From NCBI GenBank assembly GCA_023512665.1, contig JAILZC010000038.1, forward strand, positions 1 through 7,217: DNA of 7,217 nt, in the 5' to 3' direction. Both the position numbers and the translations under genes were made by a program. The notes beneath the pieces are model-generated. The model was not told the origin of the DNA. It did no database searches and saw only the letters and a program-made list of their open reading frames with translations. Positions 1-7,217 of this stretch are shown piece after piece (the first letter of the stretch is position 1; every line of letters starts with the position of its first letter). The stretch comes from Candidatus Bipolaricaulota bacterium (GTDB lineage Bacteria > Bipolaricaulota > Bipolaricaulia > RBG-16-55-9 > DRXL01).

Positions 1-144
1 CCTGCGCGGCGATCCGGACCAGCATGGGCTCGAGCAGCGTGTAGGCCTGGCGCGGCCCGCCGGGCATGATGCTCGGTCCCCAGCGGGCGCCCGCCTCCCC
101 GCCGCTAACGCCCATGCCGACGAAGTGGATGCCGGCGGCGGCCA
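1..144 (-). other. 6-phosphogluconate dehydrogenase-like fragment joined in frame to dnaE
   Basis: Residues 61-102 of the open frame carry FVGMGVSGGEAGARWGPS followed by IMPGG and QAYTLLEPM...IAAQ. This matches the substrate-binding region of decarboxylating 6PGDH (family pattern F-G-GVSGGE-GA--GPS-MPGG, then AY...P...IAA) and has no place in DnaE. Base composition supports a foreign origin: I count 110 G+C in positions 1-144 (76%) against 87 in 145-307 (53%). The join appears to lie within about 125-150, where both families can read something like AAxGI, so a short shared sequence may have produced the in-frame fusion. A chimeric assembly or chimeric read is the likeliest cause; a real illegitimate recombination is possible. 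The fragment has neither its own start nor a stop inside the window. The exact left and right limits of the foreign segment are not known. Confidence 0.75.
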
Positions 145-307
145 TCTTTTCGGAGAATTCCAGCGCACCGAACATGTTGTCGGTGTCGGTGAGGGCCAGC
201 GCGGGCATCCTCTGCTCCACGCATTTTCTCACCAAATCTTCGATGCGGCACATCGCATCAAGTAGACTATAATCCGAATGCACGTGCAAGTGCACAAAGG
301 GGCTCAT
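1..307 (-). CDS. dnaE: DNA polymerase III subunit alpha, N-terminal PHP part, partial; frame continues into 6PGDH-like sequence
   Basis: This frame is open from an ATG at 307 to the left edge, 102 codons. Residues 1-60 read as the start of the replicative polymerase alpha subunit: MSPFVHLHVHSDYSLLDA at the N-terminus, then PALALTDTDNMFGALEF at 35-51, the opening strands of the PHP domain. Where many DnaE proteins have TDHGN, this one has TDTDN, so one usual PHP metal-binding His is missing, as in several lineages with a degenerate PHP site. After about residue 60 (AAAGI) DnaE should continue with a PIIG-like strand. Instead the frame becomes 6-phosphogluconate dehydrogenase-like (see the 1-144 entry). 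The ATG overlaps the stop of the upstream ftsB-like gene (ATGA, 307-304) and a GAGG lies 7 bases upstream, so translation is probably coupled. The dnaE identity is firm for 145-307; the remainder is probably not native dnaE. Confidence 0.8.
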   Translation of the reverse strand, partial: MSPFVHLHVHSDYSLLDAMCRIEDLVRKCVEQRMPALALTDTDNMFGALEFSEKMAAAGIHFVGMGVSGGEAGARWGPSIMPGGPRQAYTLLEPMLVRIAAQ

Positions 308-615
308 CGCTCGTCCTCACCGTCTTCGATCAGTATATAAATCTCTTCGCCGGGCTTGACCATGCCCAACTCTTTGCGTGCAAGATATTCGATCAGTTTG
401 AGATTGTCCTTCTCGTTGAGCCGGGCCGATAATCGTTCGATCTCTTTTCGAATTTTGGCTTTTTCAGCCTCAAGCTGGACAAGCTCGGTGCGGAGCCGAT
501 GGATCTCCAGGGCGCGAGAGAGAAAGAGCCCAACCAGCATCGCGCCGATCACCAGGGCTCCCAGCAGCACCCAGCGCCGCCCTGAGACTTTTTCCGCAAA
601 GAAAGCCCAAGCCAT
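304..615 (-). CDS. FtsB/DivIC-like septum formation initiator protein
   Basis: A 103-residue single-pass membrane protein of the FtsB/DivIC family, which in known bacteria forms a complex with FtsL and FtsQ/DivIB at the division septum. It has a short basic N-terminus, a hydrophobic segment at about 14-33 (WVLLGALVIGAMLVGLFL), a charged coiled coil at about 35-70, and the family's closing pattern IEYLARKELGMVKPGEEIYIL at 75-95. I chose the ATG at 615 because AAGGAG at 630-625 lies nine bases upstream of it; an in-frame ATG at 624 directly abuts that Shine-Dalgarno sequence and would be poorly placed. The gene sits five bases after enolase, a pairing common in bacteria, and its stop overlaps the dnaE start. 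Low primary conservation means FtsB and DivIC cannot be told apart here. The length is normal for the family. Confidence 0.82.
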   Translation of the reverse strand: MAWAFFAEKVSGRRWVLLGALVIGAMLVGLFLSRALEIHRLRTELVQLEAEKAKIRKEIERLSARLNEKDNLKLIEYLARKELGMVKPGEEIYILIEDGEDER

Positions 616-620
616 TGTGC

Positions 621-2923
<2,303 letters not shown>

Positions 2924-2951
2924 ACCAGACTCCTTCTAGATTGTACACCGT

Positions 2952-3048
2952 GCCGCCTGCGGCGGCCAGGCTTCGCATGGACCGTTCGTCTTGCCGCCAA
3001 AGGCGGCAAGATGTCCAGTCCAGACAAAGTCTGGCAGGCGAAGCCTGG
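2952..3048. repeat. Cluster of nested palindromes between rpsR and the GTPase gene
   Basis: Almost the whole spacer is self-complementary. In plus-strand coordinates: GCCGCC-TGC-GGCGGC at 2952-2966; a long-range 11-bp pair CCAGGCTTCGC (2966-2976) with GCGAAGCCTGG (3038-3048); inside it TGGAC (2978-2982) with GTCCA (3013-3017), enclosing a perfect 9-bp hairpin CTTGCCGCC-AAA-GGCGGCAAG (2990-3010); and CCAGAC-AAA-GTCTGG (3020-3034). Together these make a three-way junction. An alternative local hairpin CAGGC-GAA-GCCTG (3035-3047) competes with the long-range stem. All local hairpins have three-base loops and there is no T-run, so it is not an ordinary terminator. It could be a REP- or MITE-like dispersed repeat, or a folded RNA segment of the minus-strand transcript. 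The function is unknown. Confidence 0.8.
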
Positions 3049-3049
3049 G

Positions 3050-3316
3050 TTACTGCTCGACTTCGTAAGGGAGGAGCGCCATCTTGCGGGCGCGCTTGAC
3101 TTGGCGGGCCAACTGGCGCTGATGCTTGGCGCACAGGCGCGACGCGCGGCGCGGCAGAATCTTGCCAAGCTTGTTGATAAATCTCTTCAGCTCGTCGGGC
3201 TGCTTATAGGTGAGCGTGACCTTGTGCTCGCAGAGCTTGCACTCGTCACGGCCCTTCAACTTGCCGCGCTGCATCCGATTCTTGCCGTTGGACGGCTCTC
3301 GTCGTGTCATCCTCAT
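3050..3316 (-). CDS. rpsR: 30S ribosomal protein S18 (zinc-binding type)
   Basis: S18 is a small-subunit ribosomal protein that pairs with S6 on 16S rRNA. The 88-residue product has the family core YKQPDELKRFINKLGKILPRR at 37-57, then LCAKHQRQLARQVKRARKMALLPY at 61-84. It retains Cys26 and Cys29 (CKLC) plus Cys62 and His65 (CAKH), the pattern expected of the zinc-binding C+ form. The N-terminus is basic, as usual. The ATG at 3316 is preferred, with a weak AGAGAG upstream; an in-frame ATG at 3310 has GAGG directly against it. The gene lies six bases after ssb and completes the classical rpsF-ssb-rpsR order. A structured spacer begins two bases beyond its stop codon. Confidence 0.96.
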   Translation of the reverse strand: MRMTRREPSNGKNRMQRGKLKGRDECKLCEHKVTLTYKQPDELKRFINKLGKILPRRASRLCAKHQRQLARQVKRARKMALLPYEVEQ

Positions 3317-3322
3317 GGCTCT

Positions 3323-3739
3323 CTAGAACGGAACTTCTTCCTCCCCTTCTGGTGGAGTCTCTTTGACTTCCGGAGATTTGGCGCTGGCCTCATCGGGTGC
3401 TCCTTCGCGACGGCTGTCGAGAAACTGGACGGTGCGCGCCACGACCTCGGCGACCTTGCGCCGCTCCCCCTCTTCAGTCTGATAGGTGTCAATGCGCAGA
3501 CGCCCCTCGACGGCCACGGCCCGGCCCTTGCTCAAGAAATTGACGCAGTTCTCGGCCTGCGGCCCCCACACGACAATGGGCACGAACGTCGTCTCCTCTT
3601 GAAGATTGCCATCGCGGTCGCGCCACCGATGGTTCACAGCGATGGAGAACCGTGCCCGCGCCACCCCGCTCTGGGTGTAGCGCAGCTCCGGGTCATCGGT
3701 GAGATTGCCGATCAGCACCACGTGGTTCAAGCTTGGCAT
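3323..3739 (-). CDS. ssb: Single-stranded DNA-binding protein
   Basis: SSB coats single-stranded DNA in replication, repair and recombination. The 138-residue product begins with the typical LNHVVLIGNLTDDPELRYTQ (4-23), then the OB fold to about residue 108, including VVWGPQAENCVNFLSKG (56-72) and VEGRLRIDTYQ (77-87). A short acidic, proline-containing tail (109-138) ends in EEEVPF, the conserved tip that recruits partner proteins in characterised SSBs. The tail is shorter than in enterobacterial SSB and has no Gly/Gln-rich run. The ATG at 3739 lies two bases after the rpsF stop and has no clear Shine-Dalgarno, so it probably depends on translational coupling. Its place between rpsF and rpsR is the standard bacterial arrangement. 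Confidence 0.97.
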   Translation of the reverse strand: MPSLNHVVLIGNLTDDPELRYTQSGVARARFSIAVNHRWRDRDGNLQEETTFVPIVVWGPQAENCVNFLSKGRAVAVEGRLRIDTYQTEEGERRKVAEVVARTVQFLDSRREGAPDEASAKSPEVKETPPEGEEEVPF

Positions 3740-3741
3740 GG

Positions 3742-4035
3742 TTATTGTTGGCGGACGACTTGATAGCGCAGGACGTGCTCGTCGAGCTTGAGCCGCTCTT
3801 CAAGCTTGCGCACCTGATCAGGTGTCCCCTGAAACTCCATGAATACGTAATAGCCCTTGTCGAGATGCTTGATCTGGTAGGCCAGTGTCCGCAGGCCCCA
3901 CTCGTCTATCTTGAGTACATGGCCACCGCCCTCATGGACTGCTTTCTGAAACTTAGTAATAGCTTCTTCGAGGGCGGCTTTGGGTAGGTCTGGCCGCACG
4001 ATATATAACAGCTCATACGAACGAGTCTGCGCCAA
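3742..4035 (-). CDS. rpsF: 30S ribosomal protein S6
   Basis: S6 binds with S18 to the platform of the 30S subunit. Family motifs are YELLYIVRPDL near the N-terminus and EWGLRTLAYQIKHLDKGYYVFMEF at about 45-68. I start it at the TTG at 4035, giving 97 residues, the usual family length. That TTG has a strong GGAGG five bases upstream. The only in-frame ATG, at 4101, adds 22 unrelated residues and falls in the promoter's -35 element, upstream of the predicted transcription start, so it cannot be used from that promoter. S6 is first in the rpsF-ssb-rpsR run. The predicted leader of about 30 bases seems too short to hold the S6:S18-binding RNA motif that autoregulates this operon in many bacteria. 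Confidence 0.95.
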   Translation of the reverse strand: MAQTRSYELLYIVRPDLPKAALEEAITKFQKAVHEGGGHVLKIDEWGLRTLAYQIKHLDKGYYVFMEFQGTPDQVRKLEERLKLDEHVLRYQVVRQQ

Positions 4036-4072
4036 TCTTTCCTCCGCTAAGTGCTGTGCAGGGTTGTTGTTA

Positions 4073-4101
4073 AGTATAGCAGACCCTTCTGCCCCTGTCA
4101 A
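4073..4101 (-). promoter_or_regulatory. Sigma70-type promoter of the rpsF-ssb-rpsR operon
   Basis: On the minus strand there is a perfect -35 TTGACA (4101-4096), a 17-base spacer and a -10 TATACT (4078-4073, 5 of 6). Transcription should begin near 4066, giving a leader of about 31 bases with GGAGG before the TTG start at 4035. This is the best promoter match in the window, as expected for a highly expressed ribosomal protein operon. Confidence 0.85.
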
Positions 4102-4146
4102 CCGCTCGGAAGCGACACGGGTCAGGGTGATTGGGGCGAAGAGGTC

Positions 4147-4175
4147 TTGACTTTCCCAAAAACATCTGCTAGAAT
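4147..4175 (+). promoter_or_regulatory. Sigma70-type promoter of the HU-family gene
   Basis: TTGACT (4147-4152, 5 of 6) is followed by a 17-base spacer and TAGAAT (4170-4175, 5 of 6). Transcription should start near 4182, leaving a leader of about 55 bases before the GTG at 4237. It is divergent from the rpsF promoter, with about 45 bases between the two -35 elements, so both could be occupied together. Confidence 0.8.
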
Positions 4176-4236
4176 CAGCATCACAAGAGAGATTTTCGGA
4201 GGCACCAACACTGCCGAGGAGAGGGGGTGAAGACCA

Positions 4237-4557
4237 GTGAACCGCAACGAATTCATCGAGAAGTTGGCGAGTCGGCTCAATCTCACCAAGCGGGGTGCCC
4301 GCCAGACTGTAGATGCCGTCTTCGGATTGATCACGGAGACGCTGAGCAAGAACGAGCCGGTGCAGTTGACGGGGTTTGGCAAGTTCGAGCCGCGTGCGCG
4401 CCGCGAGTCCAATCGCATCAATCCACAGACGCGCGAGCGGATCCGGGTGCCGCGCAAGGTCGTGCCGACGTTCAAGCCAGGCAAAGGGCTTCGCGAGAAG
4501 CTGTCGCGCAGCCTGCGTGTGGTGGAGGCGGGGGGCAAGCTCGAAGTCAGAAAATAA
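4237..4557 (+). CDS. HU/IHF-family DNA-binding protein
   Basis: A nucleoid-associated protein of the HU/IHF family, which bends DNA as a dimer. The 106-residue product starts MNRNEFIEKLASRLNLTKRGA and has the helical dimerisation part to about 45, then the signature TGFGKFEPRARR (45-56), the DNA-gripping arm with RINPQTRERIRVP (60-72) containing the conserved intercalating Pro63, and PTFKPGKGL (77-85). It is about 14 residues longer than the usual 90, with a basic, glycine-containing C-terminal extension. The start is a GTG preceded by the purine-rich run GGGGGTGA six bases upstream, close to the consensus anti-16S complement. It is a single-gene unit: it has its own promoter and is followed by a hairpin and a convergent gene. 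HU and IHF subunits cannot be separated from sequence alone; HU is more likely for a lone gene. Confidence 0.93.
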   Translation: MNRNEFIEKLASRLNLTKRGARQTVDAVFGLITETLSKNEPVQLTGFGKFEPRARRESNRINPQTRERIRVPRKVVPTFKPGKGLREKLSRSLRVVEAGGKLEVRK

Positions 4558-4576
4558 GAGACTATCGCTATGATGG

Positions 4577-4607
4577 CGGGGAGCGGGAGAGTGAGGCTCG
4601 CTCCCCG
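4577..4607. terminator. Hairpin between convergent HU and asnS genes, possible bidirectional terminator
   Basis: CGGGGAGCG (4577-4585) pairs perfectly with CGCTCCCCG (4599-4607) across a 13-base loop, a 9-bp GC-rich stem that can gain a G-U and a G-C pair. It lies 19 bases past the HU stop and 7 bases past the asnS stop. The plus strand has only short T-runs after it (TCTTGGTTT) and the minus strand none, so termination may be weak or factor-assisted. Confidence 0.6.
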
Positions 4608-4614
4608 TCTTGGT

Positions 4615-5934
4615 TTACGGCTTCAGCCGATAGATCATTCTGGGGAACGGGATCGTCTCCCGCAGATGCTCGATCCCCGCGATCCACGTCGTGAGACGCT
4701 CCACCCCCAGCCCAAACCCTGAATGCGGCACTCCCCCGTATTTTCTCAAATCAATGTACCATTGGTAGGGCTCTTCGGGCAGCCCAAAGTCTTTCAAACG
4801 CTGCTTCAAGAGGGCAATATCTGAAATACGCTGGCTCCCCCCGATGATCTCCCCGTAGCCTTCGGGAGCGATCAGATCTGCTGCCAAGACTAACTCAGGG
4901 TTATCGGGCTTGGGCTCCATATAAAAAGCTTTCATCTTTGCCGGGAAGAACTCGACGAAGACCGGACGCCCAAAGTGCTGCCCCAGCGCCTCTTCGTGTG
5001 GCGCGCCAAAGTCATCCCCCCAGTTAAGTCTTTCTACCTCCCCAGAGGCGATCTGCTCCTTGAGAAGCTCGTTGACGATCTCTAACGATTCAGCATACGT
5101 GATACGAGCGAACGGCTCTTGCAGAATCTTCTCCAACGCAGCCGTCTGGCGACCGAGTTCCTGGAGCTCGCGCGCGCGCCTCTGTAAGCACCGCCCGATC
5201 ACGTACTTCACCAACTCTTCTTGGAGTTTTATATTCTGCTCATGATCGAAGAATGCGACTTCGGCCTCGGCCATCCAAAATTCTGTTAAGTGTTTTCGAG
5301 TCTTGGATTTTTCGGCTCGAAACGCCGGGCCGATCCAGTAGACCTTCCCCAGGGCCATCGCCGTCGCTTCTAAGTAGAGCTGCCCGCTCTGGGAGAGATA
5401 CGCTTTTTCGTCAAAATAATTGACTTCGAAGAGCGTGGTGGTGCCCTCGCAAGCCGACGGTGTAAGAATGGGCGACTCCGTGGCAATAAAGCCCCGCTCG
5501 TCGAAGAAATCCCGAATGGCTTTCATCACTTCGTGGCGCAATCTCAGAATCGCCGCTTGTCGGGGTGAGCGAATCCATAAGTGCCGATGGTCGAGCAAGA
5601 ACGCTGGCCCGTGCTCTTTGAGATCAATGGGATATTTCTCTTCAACGCGCTGAACGATCTCGATATCTTTGATCTGCAGCTCGTAGCCGCCGGGGGCGCG
5701 CTTGTCCTCGCGTACCGTGCCCCAGACCTTCAGAGATGATTCGTGCGTGAGCTTGAGGGCTTTCTCGAAGGCTTCCCCGTCAGCTTTGGTCACAACAGCT
5801 TGGATGACCCCTGTCCCGTCACGAAGTAAGAGAAACTGAATCTTGCCGGACTCGCGCCGATTGTAGAGCCAGCCGCAGATGAGTGCCTCCTGCCCGACTT
5901 TCTGCGCAATATCTTCGATATATGTCTGTTCCAT
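4615..5934 (-). CDS. asnS: Asparaginyl-tRNA synthetase
   Basis: A class IIb aminoacyl-tRNA synthetase that charges tRNA-Asn with asparagine, 439 residues. The N-terminal OB-fold anticodon-binding domain (about 15-100) includes [21 protein letters not shown]. The catalytic core carries motif 2, [17 protein letters not shown] at 205-221, and motif 3, GFGLGVERL at 406-414, followed by [10 protein letters not shown] (423-432). IIGGSQR (363-369) and the [16 protein letters not shown] combination favour AsnRS over AspRS, which has GGQR and REAVLFPR-type versions. The [19 protein letters not shown] block resembles archaeal and thermophile AsnRS. The ATG at 5934 lies two bases after the IMPase stop with no strong Shine-Dalgarno, suggesting coupled translation. 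A non-discriminating enzyme cannot be excluded without checking for GatCAB elsewhere in the genome. Confidence 0.95.
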   Translation of the reverse strand: MEQTYIEDIAQKVGQEALICGWLYNRRESGKIQFLLLRDGTGVIQAVVTKADGEAFEKALKLTHESSLKVWGTVREDKRAPGGYELQIKDIEIVQRVEEKYPIDLKEHGPAFLLDHRHLWIRSPRQAAILRLRHEVMKAIRDFFDERGFIATESPILTPSACEGTTTLFEVNYFDEKAYLSQSGQLYLEATAMALGKVYWIGPAFRAEKSKTRKHLTEFWMAEAEVAFFDHEQNIKLQEELVKYVIGRCLQRRARELQELGRQTAALEKILQEPFARITYAESLEIVNELLKEQIASGEVERLNWGDDFGAPHEEALGQHFGRPVFVEFFPAKMKAFYMEPKPDNPELVLAADLIAPEGYGEIIGGSQRISDIALLKQRLKDFGLPEEPYQWYIDLRKYGGVPHSGFGLGVERLTTWIAGIEHLRETIPFPRMIYRLKP

Positions 5935-5936
5935 AG

Positions 5937-6719
5937 CTACTCACGCTCGCCCTGTAATATTTGGATCATCTGTGTGTGAATCTTCCCGTTGGTGGCCAAG
6001 ACTTCGCCGCTGTAGAGATCGAGCTTGTTGCCTCGCAAGTCTGTCACTGTGCCCCCGGCTTCGCGCACGAGGAGGGCAGCTGCGGCCATGTCCCAGGGTT
6101 TCAAGTCTATTTCCCAGTAGCCGTCGGCGCGTCCCGCTGCGAGATACGCAAGCGCCAGCGCCGATGACCCCATACGTCGCAGCGTCTGCGCCTCTATCGC
6201 AAAGCGCTCCCACCATGCTAAGTGCTTTGGGATCAAGCGTTCGTCGTAGGGAAATCCTGTCATCACCAAGCTCTCGTGGAGCGTCTCGACTTGCGAGACG
6301 CGAATGGGCTGGCCGTTGAGCCATGCCCCCTGGCCGGCTTCGGCGACGAACAGCTCATCATGGATGGGATTATACACGACGCCCACCACGGGTTCATCTT
6401 GGGAGTAGAGACCGATAGAGACAGCGAAGAACGGAAAGCCGTGGGCAAAGTTCGTCGTGCCGTCAATGGGGTCTATGATCCACTGATACGGAGCTGTATC
6501 TGTGGGGCGCACTGAGCCCTCTTCGGTGAGAATAGAGTGCTGAGGGAACTCCTTCTGTATGAGAGAGACGATGATCTCTTCGGCGCGGCGGTCGAACTCT
6601 GTGACCAAATCGCGGAAGCCGCTCTTGAGTGCAAAAGAGTGTCCTTGGCGAAAGTTTTCGCGCAAGAGTTTCCCTGCTTGATGGGCCGCTTCAACAGCGA
6701 GAGTTTTAAAGTCTTTCAT
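5937..6719 (-). CDS. Inositol monophosphatase family protein
   Basis: A Mg-dependent, lithium-sensitive-type phosphatase of the IMPase/FBPase superfamily, 260 residues, the usual length. Motifs are [13 protein letters not shown] (38-50), the metal ligand glutamate in TEEG (65-68), [24 protein letters not shown] (80-103) with metal ligands D83 and D86, [20 protein letters not shown] (184-203) and [15 protein letters not shown] (209-223) with D210. Substrates in this family include inositol 1-phosphate, fructose 1,6-bisphosphate and NADP; sequence alone does not decide among them, so I give no symbol such as suhB. The ATG at 6719 has no Shine-Dalgarno, but a promoter places the predicted transcription start on it. 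The gene is first in a two-gene unit with asnS, two bases apart, and is divergent from the beta-helix protein gene. Confidence 0.93.
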   Translation of the reverse strand: MKDFKTLAVEAAHQAGKLLRENFRQGHSFALKSGFRDLVTEFDRRAEEIIVSLIQKEFPQHSILTEEGSVRPTDTAPYQWIIDPIDGTTNFAHGFPFFAVSIGLYSQDEPVVGVVYNPIHDELFVAEAGQGAWLNGQPIRVSQVETLHESLVMTGFPYDERLIPKHLAWWERFAIEAQTLRRMGSSALALAYLAAGRADGYWEIDLKPWDMAAAALLVREAGGTVTDLRGNKLDLYSGEVLATNGKIHTQMIQILQGERE

Positions 6720-6733
6720 TCATTTAGTATAAT
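6705..6733 (+). promoter_or_regulatory. Predicted promoter of the beta-helix protein gene
   Basis: TTTAAA (6705-6710, 4 of 6) is followed by a 17-base spacer and a perfect TATAAT (6728-6733). Transcription should start near 6740, giving a leader of about 30 bases with AAGGAGG at 6754-6760. Its -35 lies inside the first codons of the IMPase gene, and its -10 shares four base pairs with the IMPase -10 on the other strand. Confidence 0.65.
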
Positions 6734-6755
6734 CCAAAGCAGCATAGATGAGCAA
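6726..6755 (-). promoter_or_regulatory. Predicted promoter of the IMPase-asnS unit, leaderless geometry
   Basis: On the minus strand TTGCTC (6755-6750, 4 of 6), an 18-base spacer and TATACT (6731-6726, 5 of 6) are followed by six bases and the ATG at 6719. The expected transcription start is the A of the ATG. The -35 to -10 to ATG spacing is identical to that of the eno promoter at 1878-1907. Confidence 0.65.
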
Positions 6756-6769
6756 GGAGGATCACAGTG

Positions 6770-7217
6770 ATGAGACTCAACCACCACTCTCCTGTAGGCG
6801 TCAAGGTGCCCCTTTGCGTGGGCCTTGTGCTGTTGGCAGTCGCGTGGATACCAGCAACGAGCCCAAGCGCCCAGGTCATCCTCCGTGTGCCCCAGGACTA
6901 TCCGACTATCCAGGCTGCTGCGGATGCTGCGCCGGAGGGAGCAACTATCTTGATTGGACCAGGCACGTATGTAGAGCAAGTCACTATTACCAAGAGTCTG
7001 ACCTTTGAGGGAAGCGGCATAGGGGGTACAATTCTCGAACCTCCTAAGCCGCCATCTCCTTTGGATGAGCCGAATCCAGTATTCACCGTGCAAGCTCCAG
7101 AACGCACAGTTACTCTGCGCGTGCGTCAGCTCACCGTAGGTTCGCAATCCCACAAGGGTGTTCTCGGCCAAGGTATCGGCATAAAAGTGCTAAGCCGTGC
7201 CAGCTTAGTCCTAGAGC
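6770..7217 (+). CDS. Secreted right-handed beta-helix repeat protein, N-terminal part
   Basis: The gene is open at the right edge after 149 codons. The product has a signal peptide: an N-region with one Arg and one Lys, a hydrophobic core LCVGLVLLAVAWIPA (about 15-29) and a likely cleavage after SPSA (31-34). Next comes VPQDYPTIQAAADAAPEGAT (40-59), then ILIGPGTYVEQVTITKSLTFEG (60-81), the typical opening of pectate-lyase-like/NosD-type beta-helix proteins, in which the TIQAA helix caps the first coils. Such proteins are exported and often bind or cleave polysaccharide, but no catalytic residues can be judged from this part. The ATG at 6770 lies nine bases after AAGGAGG; a GTG directly before it (6767) is an equally possible start. 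A proline-rich insertion (EPPKPPSPLDEPNP, about 89-102) interrupts the coil pattern. Confidence 0.85.
   Translation, partial: MRLNHHSPVGVKVPLCVGLVLLAVAWIPATSPSAQVILRVPQDYPTIQAAADAAPEGATILIGPGTYVEQVTITKSLTFEGSGIGGTILEPPKPPSPLDEPNPVFTVQAPERTVTLRVRQLTVGSQSHKGVLGQGIGIKVLSRASLVLE

Noticed and set aside
2940..2945. TACAAT on the minus strand as a -10 box for the GTPase gene
   Set aside because: No -35 better than 3 of 6 lies at 17-18 bases, and the predicted start (about 2933) would fall inside the Shine-Dalgarno sequence at 2935-2930.
6716..7171. Minus-strand open frame of 151 codons opposite the beta-helix gene
   Set aside because: The plus-strand frame has a signal peptide, Shine-Dalgarno and family motifs; the opposite frame has none.

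Overview
The window looks like a piece of a bacterial chromosome of moderately high GC, probably a metagenome-derived contig. It carries conserved housekeeping genes and no phage, plasmid, CRISPR, IS or defence genes. Taxonomy is an inference only. An archaeal-like asparaginyl-tRNA synthetase, a DRG-like TGS-domain GTPase and a secreted beta-helix protein beside standard bacterial genes (rpsF-ssb-rpsR, eno-ftsB, HU) would fit a deep-branching thermophile-associated lineage such as Bipolaricaulota/Acetothermia. I cannot confirm this without a search.

Layout, left to right. Positions 1-307 (minus) encode the N-terminal PHP region of DNA polymerase III alpha, but the reading frame passes into a 6-phosphogluconate dehydrogenase-like segment around positions 125-150, with a sharp GC jump; this is most likely a chimeric join. 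Upstream in the same minus-strand run are an FtsB/DivIC-like protein (304-615) and enolase (621-1871), with a promoter directly before enolase. Next come a TGS-domain GTPase (1928-2923), a 126-base spacer packed with nested palindromes, then rpsR, ssb and rpsF (3050-4035), driven by a clear sigma70-type promoter at 4073-4101. A divergent promoter at 4147-4175 drives an HU-family gene on the plus strand (4237-4557). A hairpin at 4577-4607 separates HU from the convergent, minus-strand asnS (4615-5934), which is tightly coupled behind an inositol monophosphatase family gene (5937-6719). At 6705-6755 two divergent promoters share -10 bases. The plus-strand one leads into a secreted beta-helix protein that runs off the right edge (6770-7217).

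The genes cover ribosome and replication (S6, SSB, S18, DnaE), translation (AsnRS, the GTPase), glycolysis (enolase), division (FtsB-like), nucleoid structure (HU), phosphate-ester hydrolysis (IMPase) and one secreted protein. The more notable signals are regulatory or structural: two promoters that place the predicted transcription start on the A of the ATG (leaderless enolase and IMPase mRNAs), the overlapping divergent promoters, the folded spacer between rpsR and the GTPase gene, and the dnaE/gnd join. I see no convincing new multi-gene system. No stretch over 300 bases lacks a gene.
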